DNA of 13,911 nucleotides. It comes from Deltaproteobacteria bacterium (GTDB lineage: Bacteria; Desulfobacterota; Desulfobulbia; Desulfobulbales; VMSU01). Each line of letters opens with the position of its first letter. Within the stretch, counting starts at the first letter, position 1. The translations under genes were made by a program, and so were the position numbers. This document shows, piece after piece, positions 6,267 through 12,738 of this stretch. The stretch is from NCBI GenBank assembly GCA_024274995.1, contig JAJSAA010000248.1, positions 1 to 13,911 of the forward strand, read 5' to 3'. The notes beneath the pieces are model-generated. The model searched no databases, was not told where the DNA came from, and saw only the letters and a list, made by a program, of their open reading frames with translations.

Positions 6267-8522
6267 ATGGCTATACATCTCTACCATATAAACATGCTTT
6301 ATCTTCTCTGGCTTCTTCCGCTGTCGGCGGCCCTGTTCATCTATGCGGCCCGCAGGCGGCGGCAGGCAGTACAGGCCCTGGCGTTGAGCGGCGGAGATGA
6401 AGCGCCGGCCGGCTGGCGGCCCTGGTGGCGGCCAGTGCTGATTCTCATTGGTTTGGTGTTTTTGATTATTGCCCTGGCCCGCCCGGTCTGGAACCGCAAG
6501 GACGTGGTCATAAAACGCAGCGGCCGGGATGTGGTTTTTATGCTTGATGTTTCCCGCAGTATGTTGGCTGAAGATCTGCGGCCCAATCGTCTGACCCAGG
6601 CCAAGATGGCCATCAAAGACACCATTGCCTCTCTGCACGGCGACCGGGTTGCCCTGGTCACCTTTGCCGGGAACGCAGTGATTAAATGCCCCCTGACTCT
6701 GGATTATGGCTTTTTCCGGCTGGCCCTGGATAATATCGGCCCGGATGCCGTTTCCCGTGGCGGTACTAAACTTGGTGACGCTCTACGTACCGTGCTGAAT
6801 CAGGTCTTTGACGATCAGGCCAAGCAGTATAAAGATATAATCTTGCTCACCGATGGCGGGGATCATGGCAGCTTCCCGGTGGAGGCGGCCAAGAAGGTTG
6901 GAGAACGGGGGATAAGACTGATTATTGTGGGTCTTGGTAATGATAAGGAGGGCAGCCGCATTCCCGTTCTTGACGCTCAGGGCCATAAGAGCTTTTTAAA
7001 ATACAAGGGCCGTGAGGTCTGGAGTAAGCTTGATGCCGGTGTTTTACGGCGTATGGCCATGGCGACGCCCGGCGGTCTTTATCTTCCCGTGGCTACCGGC
7101 ACCATTAATCTGGGGCAGGTTTACCGCCAGATAATGGCCCGCTCCGCCAAAAAGGAGCTGACCAGCCGCACTCATCGACAGTATGAAGAAAAATTCCAGA
7201 TATTTTTGGGAGCGGCCTTGTTCTGCCTGCTGTTAGAGATGCTTATTGTCGGCCGCAGACGGCCGTCGCAAAAAGGTATCCGATCTGGGGCTCTTAAAGC
7301 CGGAGTTGCCGGCCTCTTTCTGCTACTCGTGCCGGTTACGGTTGTGCGGGCTCAATCTGCTGCATCGCTGACAAAAGAGGCTAACGCGGTCTATCAACAG
7401 GGGAAATTTAAAGCGGCCCTGAAAAAATATCGGCAGGCTCTGAAAAAGGCCCCGGACTCACCATATGTTTACTTTGATTTGGGCGACACTCTCTATAAGC
7501 TGGGTGATTTTAAGGGAGCCAGGGTCGCCTATGAGGAGGCGATATCCCGGAGTCATAAACGCAAATTGCAGGCTGCTGGAAGGTTTAATCAGGGCAATGC
7601 CGCCTTGCGCCAGGCGGAGAAACTGGCCAGGAAGAATCCAGAAACGGCTTTACGGGGGATGGACGGGAGTCTGAATTATTACAGGCAGGCCATGGTTCTT
7701 GAGCCTGGGCTTAATAAGGCGGCCCGGAATATTGAGGTTACTAAGGATAAAATTCAGGCGATAAAGAAGTTTCTGGCTCGTCAGAGGGCGGCGGTTAGGG
7801 CGGCCCGGCAGGCTCGGAAAAAGATGGCCCGTAAACTGGCTAAGATGAGTAAAAAACAGGCCGCCATGGCCGCCGGGAACCGGCAGCAAACCGCTGAACC
7901 GGCCAAAGGCGGGAAGGGTAAGGCGGCCGGTGCTGGTGGGGAGAAGCAGAAAAAATTAAATAACGAGACCCGGCAGTTAGCGGATAAATTAGCCCGGCAG
8001 CAGGCCGCACACCAGGACAGTCAGGGAGCCAGGGCCGCCAAAGACCTGCGGCAGGCCATGGAGAGTCAGAAAAAGGCCTTGCAGAATTTGAAGAACAGGC
8101 AGCCGGGGCAAGCGGCCGCTGATCAGCAGAAGGCGGCGGATCAGTTACGGCAGGCCATGGCCGATTTATTAGCCAGCAAGCCGCCTGAACCGCAAAAGGA
8201 AAAAGCAGAAAATAAAAGGGGCAGCGTTAATAAAAAAAATGTTAAGCAGGATAGTAATAAGGCCGGCAGTCATAATCGTAAAAGTGCCGTTGAAAAGGTC
8301 GCCAAAACCGGAGAGCAGGGCGGTTCAACGGCCAATAAGCTTAATCAAAACAAACAGGCTCAACAAAATCAACAAAATCAACAAAATAAGCCTCCCGTTA
8401 CCGGCGCTCTGGCCAATGATAACCAGACTGCCAAGGATATTTTACGGCAGGAGAGGCTGAATGATTTACACCGTCAGGTGAGAAAAAGAAGTGAATATGA
8501 AGCGGTTGATAAAGACTGGTAG
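6267..8522 (+). CDS. BatB-BatC fusion: VWA domain plus periplasmic TPR domain
   Basis: This 751-residue protein joins two proteins that are often separate. Residues 1-330 are BatB-like: helices at about 12-27 and 55-72 (ending IALARP), a VWA domain with MIDAS DVSRSM (D94, S96, S98), T167 and D196 in LLTDGGD, and a helix at 310-328. Residues 344-362 (AGVAGLFLLLVPVTVVRA) look like a retained BatC signal peptide, now an internal membrane segment. TPR repeats follow (about 368-435). Next comes a long Lys/Gln/Ala-rich, probably coiled and disordered region (490-715) with a QQN repeat, then the conserved-looking tail DILRQERLNDLHRQVRKR...VDKDW. GGAGAG lies 10 bases before the ATG. The first base follows batA almost directly, and the end overlaps batD. 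No frameshift is seen; the frame runs straight through the join. Confidence 0.92.
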   Translation: MAIHLYHINMLYLLWLLPLSAALFIYAARRRRQAVQALALSGGDEAPAGWRPWWRPVLILIGLVFLIIALARPVWNRKDVVIKRSGRDVVFMLDVSRSMLAEDLRPNRLTQAKMAIKDTIASLHGDRVALVTFAGNAVIKCPLTLDYGFFRLALDNIGPDAVSRGGTKLGDALRTVLNQVFDDQAKQYKDIILLTDGGDHGSFPVEAAKKVGERGIRLIIVGLGNDKEGSRIPVLDAQGHKSFLKYKGREVWSKLDAGVLRRMAMATPGGLYLPVATGTINLGQVYRQIMARSAKKELTSRTHRQYEEKFQIFLGAALFCLLLEMLIVGRRRPSQKGIRSGALKAGVAGLFLLLVPVTVVRAQSAASLTKEANAVYQQGKFKAALKKYRQALKKAPDSPYVYFDLGDTLYKLGDFKGARVAYEEAISRSHKRKLQAAGRFNQGNAALRQAEKLARKNPETALRGMDGSLNYYRQAMVLEPGLNKAARNIEVTKDKIQAIKKFLARQRAAVRAARQARKKMARKLAKMSKKQAAMAAGNRQQTAEPAKGGKGKAAGAGGEKQKKLNNETRQLADKLARQQAAHQDSQGARAAKDLRQAMESQKKALQNLKNRQPGQAAADQQKAADQLRQAMADLLASKPPEPQKEKAENKRGSVNKKNVKQDSNKAGSHNRKSAVEKVAKTGEQGGSTANKLNQNKQAQQNQQNQQNKPPVTGALANDNQTAKDILRQERLNDLHRQVRKRSEYEAVDKDW
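8361..8387 (+). repeat. Three perfect tandem copies of CAACAAAAT in the batB-batC fusion
   Basis: Three consecutive 9-bp units encode QQN QQN QQN inside the low-complexity linker before the conserved C-terminal tail. The unit is a multiple of three, so copy-number slippage would change linker length without breaking the frame. Confidence 0.85.
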
Positions 8523-10410
8523 ATATTTAAACGTTGTCAGCCGGGGGCAATTGCCACTTGTGCTGCTGACGGCCCTTCTTGCCCTGTGGGTTGGAGCGGC
8601 ATTGGCAGCTGATATCAGCGTTAATGCCGTGGTGGATCAGCAGCAGGTCTCGGTGGGTGAGGGGATCATGCTGCAGATTCAGGTGGATGGTAACGACTCT
8701 CCTGGTGCCCCAGATCTCTCCGCTCTCACTTATTTTAAGGTGGAAGCCCTGGGGGGTCAGCAGAACAGCAGCTCCTCCATATCCTTTATAAACGGTCAGC
8801 TATCCAAGGTGAGCCATGAGGGGTATGTCTTTAATTATCGGCTGACGCCCCGCAAGGCTGGTCAACTGATAATTCCCGTGCTTAAACTCCATATTGCCGG
8901 GCGGGATTATTTCACCACCCCCATTGATATTCTGGTAATGCCGCCTCACGAGTTGCGGGATTTTAAATTGCGCCTGCGTTTAGAGAAGAATACCTGCTAT
9001 GTTGGTGAGCCGGTGCGGCTCACCATCAGCTGGTATATTGGCCGGGATGTTAAGGGCTTTAATTTTAATCTGCCTTTTTTGCGTAATGACAAGTTGCAGG
9101 TTCGGGTCGATTCCGCCGCTTCAGGCCCGGTAAATAAGGCTGATATCATCAACTTGACCCTTGACGGCGGCTTGGAGGTGGCGGCTCGGAAAGGGACGGG
9201 CAGTCTGCAGGGCCATGATTTTACCACCTTGACCTTCAGCCTGGTTCTGGTTCCCAAGCAGGCGGGAACTATCAAGCTGGCCCAGGCTACGGTAGCGGCC
9301 AAGACCCTGGCCCCTCAGAGCCGCAGCCGGTCATTTTCGCCATTTTTTAATGATAATTTTTTTGGTCAGTCCTTGTATCAAAGCGTGGTGGTACCCTCTA
9401 ATCCCCTGGAATTGATTGTAAAGCCCCTGCCCACAGTGGGGCGTCCTGCTGGTTTCAACGGCCTGGTGGGCAACTACTCTCTCCTGGTTCTGGCCGTGCC
9501 CCGTAAGGTACGGGTGGGTGACCCCATTACCCTGACCATCCAGGTGGCCGGTCCCTACGCCGATTATGTTCATTTGCCCTCCCTGCACACTCAACTGCCG
9601 GCGCGTGATTTTAAGGTACCCGTTGAGATGGCGGCTGGCGAAGGGCAGGGGCCGCTAAAGACCTTTACCCAGACCGTGCGGGTTCGTCATCCGGGGGTGA
9701 AAAGTATTCCGTCTTTGTCGTTAAGCTTTTTTAATGTCAAAACCGGCCGCTATGAGACCGTTCATTCCAGGCCGGTGCCGCTACAGGTGAGTGCCAATCG
9801 GCTGGTGACGGCTGCTGACGCCCAGGGGCTTGGGCCGATCCCCGGCAGTAAACAAGGCCTTAAACAGGCCGGAGGCGGCATAAATTATAATTATGAAACT
9901 CCTGATGCCTTGATTAATGAGGAGAGGCCCGCGGTCGGGATTCCCGGCCGGGTTGTGGTTGGGGCTATTGTCGGTTTGCCGCCGCTTTTGTACCTGCTGG
10001 CTCTGTTGATAATCATACTCCGGCAGCGCTTGCCGGCTCTTAACTCCCGGCGGGTGGCCCGTAATGCCTATCAGGCGCTGCGTAAGGAGCTGCGGGAGAT
10101 AAAGCCCCCCGGCGATGGCAAGGGATATGAACGTCTGAGCAAGGCCTTAACCCGTTATTTAAGGTTGAAATTAGATCTTAAACAGGCACTGCTTACTAAT
10201 GCCGATATCAGAGAGGCCCTGTATAAACAGGGGGTTGGGGACGAAGAGGTTAAACGGATGTTAGAGGTACTGAAGAAATGTGAGGCCGGGGTCTATGCCG
10301 GTTCAGTCGCCCCGGTGAAGCTCGAAAATCTGTTGGCCATGGCCGTAGAGGCTGCCCGGAAAATTGACTTAAGCGCCCGGCGGCCGGGAGGGGGAAAACA
10401 TGAGAACTGA
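8491..10410 (+). CDS. batD: BatD, periplasmic Ig-like protein with one membrane anchor
   Basis: From a GTG at 8491 (or the ATG at 8497) this is about 639 residues, within the BatD range. A signal peptide ends near residue 39 (WVGAALA). Then come repeated beta-rich, Ig-like segments: VNAVVDQQQVSVGEGIMLQI, NTCYVGEPVRLTISW and KVRVGDPITLTIQVAG each open with a strand and a V-G-(E/D) turn. A membrane helix lies at about 488-513. A cytoplasmic helical tail follows with KGYERLSKALTRYLRLKL and a C-terminal KCEAGVYAG. The start lies inside batB-batC by about 30 bp, showing coupling. The Ig-like part should contact the VWA domains of BatA and BatB in the periplasm. Its tail resembles that of the BatD-like protein at 4131-5219, so the two may be distant paralogues. 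Confidence 0.92.
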   Translation: MNMKRLIKTGRYLNVVSRGQLPLVLLTALLALWVGAALAADISVNAVVDQQQVSVGEGIMLQIQVDGNDSPGAPDLSALTYFKVEALGGQQNSSSSISFINGQLSKVSHEGYVFNYRLTPRKAGQLIIPVLKLHIAGRDYFTTPIDILVMPPHELRDFKLRLRLEKNTCYVGEPVRLTISWYIGRDVKGFNFNLPFLRNDKLQVRVDSAASGPVNKADIINLTLDGGLEVAARKGTGSLQGHDFTTLTFSLVLVPKQAGTIKLAQATVAAKTLAPQSRSRSFSPFFNDNFFGQSLYQSVVVPSNPLELIVKPLPTVGRPAGFNGLVGNYSLLVLAVPRKVRVGDPITLTIQVAGPYADYVHLPSLHTQLPARDFKVPVEMAAGEGQGPLKTFTQTVRVRHPGVKSIPSLSLSFFNVKTGRYETVHSRPVPLQVSANRLVTAADAQGLGPIPGSKQGLKQAGGGINYNYETPDALINEERPAVGIPGRVVVGAIVGLPPLLYLLALLIIILRQRLPALNSRRVARNAYQALRKELREIKPPGDGKGYERLSKALTRYLRLKLDLKQALLTNADIREALYKQGVGDEEVKRMLEVLKKCEAGVYAGSVAPVKLENLLAMAVEAARKIDLSARRPGGGKHEN

Positions 10411-11245
10411 GCTGTCATCCTCTCCCCGTTCGTGGAGGTTAAATATTTTTTTCTTTGTTATTGGCCTGCTGCTGGTTTCTTTATTCCCAGGTTCGGCTCT
10501 GGCGGCCTCTGAGAGTCTGACTCACCAGGAGGCTCTGGCGATGTTCAGGGAGGCCAACGACTTTTTCCGGCAGGCAGGTAAGGCGGGAGAGGGGCCGGTT
10601 GCGGTAGAGCTGTATAATAAAGCCCTGCGGCGTTATGAACGTCTGAGGTGGAGTGGAATTCATAACGGTAAATTATATTATAATATTGGTAATACCTGGT
10701 TCCGGCTTCATGATACGGGCCGGGCCATTTTAAATTATCGCCGGGCGCAGCGTTATATGGCCGGTGACGATAATCTGGCCCAGAACCTGGCCTTTGTCAA
10801 AAGTCTGCAGCCGGATAAAATTGTCCCTCGGCAGCGGAGCGAGATCTTAAAAACCCTGTTCTTCTGGCATTATGATTTGCCGCTTAATATTCGCTGGTGG
10901 CTGTTTGCCGCCTCCTGGCTGTTGTTATGGTGTGTACTCCTTGTTCACCTGCGGCGGCGGAGCCGGGGTAGGCTGGGTTTTCTCTGGCCCCTGGTACCGG
11001 CTTTGCTCTTCGGCGGCTCTCTGCTGGTAAGTTATCGGTATCCCCCGGCTCCAGCCGGGGTGCTCACTGCGAAAGAGGTGGTGGCGAGAAAGGGCGATGG
11101 ACTCATCTATAAGCCAAGTTTTACCACTCCGCTCCATGCCGGTCTCGAATTTCGCCTTCTGGAGCGCCGGGGCGGCTGGTTGCATATCCGGCTGATTAAC
11201 GGTCAGGAAGGCTGGATCCCGGTGGTCAGCGCAGAGATGATTTAG
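10400..11245 (+). CDS. batE: BatE, TPR and SH3-domain membrane protein
   Basis: A 281-residue protein starting at an ATG with a strong GGGAGGGGG 5-13 bases upstream, inside the end of batD (11-bp overlap). A signal peptide ends near residue 35 (GSALA). TPR-like helices follow (about 41-135, including KLYYNIGNTWFRLHDTGRAI). Two membrane helices lie at 164-184 and 192-211. The C-terminal part (217-279) is a bacterial SH3-type domain with GGWLHIRLINGQEGWIPV. This order is the standard BatE layout, placing TPR and SH3 on the periplasmic side. It is the last gene of the operon; it ends 27 bp from the stop of the convergent cupin gene, and no clear intrinsic terminator is seen between them. Confidence 0.9.
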   Translation: MRTELSSSPRSWRLNIFFFVIGLLLVSLFPGSALAASESLTHQEALAMFREANDFFRQAGKAGEGPVAVELYNKALRRYERLRWSGIHNGKLYYNIGNTWFRLHDTGRAILNYRRAQRYMAGDDNLAQNLAFVKSLQPDKIVPRQRSEILKTLFFWHYDLPLNIRWWLFAASWLLLWCVLLVHLRRRSRGRLGFLWPLVPALLFGGSLLVSYRYPPAPAGVLTAKEVVARKGDGLIYKPSFTTPLHAGLEFRLLERRGGWLHIRLINGQEGWIPVVSAEMI

Positions 11246-11272
11246 CTCTGAACTCCGGCCCTGGGTGGATAG

Positions 11273-11587
11273 TCAATAATGCACTGTCAGCCAAACGGTT
11301 TCCCCCTCCGAAGTCCATGAGACCCGATGCCGCTCATGGGCCGGAATATTAAGGTATGATCCGGCGGTAAGATGGAGACTGCGGCCAGATTCAAATTCTA
11401 TCTCCGCCTCCCCCTTAAGAACTATAACCCACTCGTTATCCTGCTGGTCATACCAGAAGTCCGGGGCCGATTTATGCCCCTTGGAGACTATCCGTTTGAT
11501 TCTAACCCGCTGGCTGGCGCAGATAGTCTCAATAAACTCTGTTTTTAAATCAGCTGGAATTTCGGCAAAGATATTTTTTGTTTTCAT
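11273..11587 (-). CDS. Small cupin-domain protein
   Basis: A 104-residue single-domain cupin. Starting from the ATG at 11587 (MKTKNIFAEIPADL), it shows FWYDQQDNEWVIVLKGEAEI (44-63), the first cupin motif. The second motif is LTAGSYLNIPAHERHRVSW (73-91), with H84/H87 as possible metal ligands. A longer form from a GTG at 11629 is open, but it adds a tail unlike the family and has no ribosome-binding site. Proteins of this size and sequence style are common stand-alone cupins of unknown substrate. The reaction cannot be predicted; the incomplete set of histidines makes metal binding uncertain. It converges on batE and diverges from the CBS gene. Confidence 0.85.
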   Translation of the reverse strand: MKTKNIFAEIPADLKTEFIETICASQRVRIKRIVSKGHKSAPDFWYDQQDNEWVIVLKGEAEIEFESGRSLHLTAGSYLNIPAHERHRVSWTSEGETVWLTVHY

Positions 11588-11609
11588 TGTTATGGTAAAA
11601 GGTAGTGGT

Positions 11610-11688
11610 ACCCGGTTATAGTTTTGCACTAAGCCGGGTTTGTGGTTTTAAACGCATGCAGCAGGGCGTTCATGGAGTGCTTGCATGC
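11610..11688. promoter_or_regulatory. Two short inverted repeats between the cupin and CBS genes
   Basis: ACCCGG (11610-11615) pairs with CCGGGT (11634-11639), extended by two further pairs. GCATGCA (11654-11660) pairs exactly with TGCATGC (11682-11688). Both lie in the 153-bp divergent spacer and could be protein-binding sites or weak hairpins. I found no convincing -35/-10 pair here. Confidence 0.3.
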
Positions 11689-11740
11689 TTACGATCAGTC
11701 CTTAACCGGATATTAACATTACCAGATAAAAGGAGAATAT

Positions 11741-12190
11741 ATGCTAACCGCAAAAGACATTATGACAACGGATGTGATTTCTGTACCGCCGGACATGCCG
11801 GTTGAAAAGCTGGCAGCCTTGTTCTTTGAACATAAGATCGGCGGCGCGCCGGTTATGGAGGACGGAAATTTACTGGGGGTGGTGACCGAGAGTGATCTCA
11901 TTGATCAGAGCAAAAATCTCCATATTCCCACAGTAATTAATATTCTTGATGCTGTATTTGTCCTTAATCCTAATAAAATGGATCAGGAGTTTAAAAAAAT
12001 GGCGGGCCGCACGGTGCGGGAAATTTTTTCCAAACATTCACTGACAGTCTGTGAGGATACGCCGCTTAATGAAATAGCCACTCTTATGGCGGAAAAACAT
12101 GTGCATACCCTGCCGGTGGTGACGGATGGCAAGCTGGTTGGTGTCGTGGGAAAATCTGATTTGATCAAGTCCATAATTATGAAGCGGTAA
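11741..12190 (+). CDS. Two-CBS-domain protein
   Basis: A 149-residue protein made of a tandem CBS pair (Bateman module). CBS1 (about 1-58) contains DIMTTDVISVPPD and GVVTESDLI; CBS2 (about 88-147) contains TVREIFSKHSLTV and VGVVGKSDLI. AAGGAG lies just before the ATG. Such stand-alone pairs usually bind adenosine nucleotides (AMP, ATP, SAM) and act as energy sensors, but the ligand and target here are unknown. The interdomain stretch (59-85) is longer than minimal. It stands alone; a 6-bp stem (AGCGGT/ACCGCT, 12183-12199) overlaps its stop codon. Confidence 0.92.
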   Translation: MLTAKDIMTTDVISVPPDMPVEKLAALFFEHKIGGAPVMEDGNLLGVVTESDLIDQSKNLHIPTVINILDAVFVLNPNKMDQEFKKMAGRTVREIFSKHSLTVCEDTPLNEIATLMAEKHVHTLPVVTDGKLVGVVGKSDLIKSIIMKR

Positions 12191-12213
12191 GGAACCGCTG
12201 AAGAAGTTATGTA

Positions 12214-12327
12214 ATGATAACGAGATCAGATATGATTATTTATGCCCCGGCGTTGCGCTTTGAGCCGGAGCGGATCAACTACGGGTACTTTCAAAAGGCT
12301 CTGGCCTGACTGGAAGCTACCATATAA
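12214..12327 (+). pseudogene. Possible C-terminal gene remnant with in-frame TGA
   Basis: From the ATG at 12214 the frame reads MITRSDMIIYAPALRFEPER and then INYGYFQKALA before a TGA at 12307-12309. Six codons later (LEATI after the TGA) it reaches TAA at 12325. Read through as Trp, the end would be FQKALAWLEATI, a natural amphipathic helix, which suggests a TGG-to-TGA change in a gene remnant. I do not recognise the family, there is no good ribosome-binding site, and chance is possible. Confidence 0.25.
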
Positions 12328-12393
12328 TTAACCCCTCCCCTGAGATTCTTTCAAGATATATTAATTGATACGGGTGAAGGAATATGTAATTCC

Positions 12394-12439
12394 GTCTTTC
12401 CGGGAATGCGGATATCCGTGTCCGTGTTCCCGGAAAGAC
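12394..12439. repeat. Strong 20-bp hairpin
   Basis: GTCTTTCCGGGAA (12394-12406) and TTCCCGGAAAGAC (12427-12439) are perfect 13-bp complements. The stem continues inward for seven more pairs (three G-U), leaving the loop at 12414-12419. No T-run follows on the plus strand, so it is a poor Rho-independent terminator; a REP/BIME-like palindrome or an RNA structure is equally likely. Confidence 0.65.
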
Positions 12440-12577
12440 CCGGTCTCCCTTCTTTATCTATAGATTTTTCATTAAGCTCATGAAAATATCCCTTTCTTTA
12501 TTTTTCATTTATAAAATAACAGCTTATCCGCTTTTGTTTAATGTAAAAAAGCATGATTGAATCTTTTCTTTATGAAA

Positions 12578-12593
12578 CGGTATGCTTGTTGCT
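12578..12593 (+). promoter_or_regulatory. Candidate sigma-54 promoter upstream of the beta-barrel gene
   Basis: CGGTATGCTTGTTGCT has the invariant GG (12579-12580), ten bases, then GC (12591-12592), and matches 9 of 12 defined positions of TGGCACG-N4-TTGCW. It is about 145 bp before the start codon, leaving a long leader. No activator-binding repeat was identified, and a single match of this quality can occur by chance. Confidence 0.3.
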
Positions 12594-12738
12594 TATTAAA
12601 AGTTGCAGGTGATCCAGTGATATGCCCAACAGCATTTCGTGTTGACTTTTTTAATCATATAAAGAATAAGGACTAAACTGGCATTTTCTCTAAAGATTAA
12701 ATTAGTTTTTAACCATACGAAATTGAGGGGATCAAAAA

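Larger units (their letters stand above)
12191..12577. other. Non-coding stretch with hairpin and possible gene remnant
   Basis: Downstream of the CBS gene there is no intact gene. It holds a small ORF with an in-frame TGA (12214-12327), a strong hairpin (12394-12439) and AT-rich DNA (12450-12577). The larger minus-strand frame at 12709-13308 is only the shadow of the beta-barrel gene. Confidence 0.6.

Noticed and set aside
6075..6638. 187-codon minus-strand frame across the batA-batB junction
   Set aside because: It is antisense to two well-recognised genes, with no start signal and no family resemblance.
8361..8387. CRISPR-like short repeats
   Set aside because: They are 9-bp direct repeats without spacers, inside a coding region; no CRISPR array is present in the window.
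11246..11272. Bidirectional terminator between batE and the cupin gene
   Set aside because: Only 27 bp, with no stable stem and no T-run in either direction.
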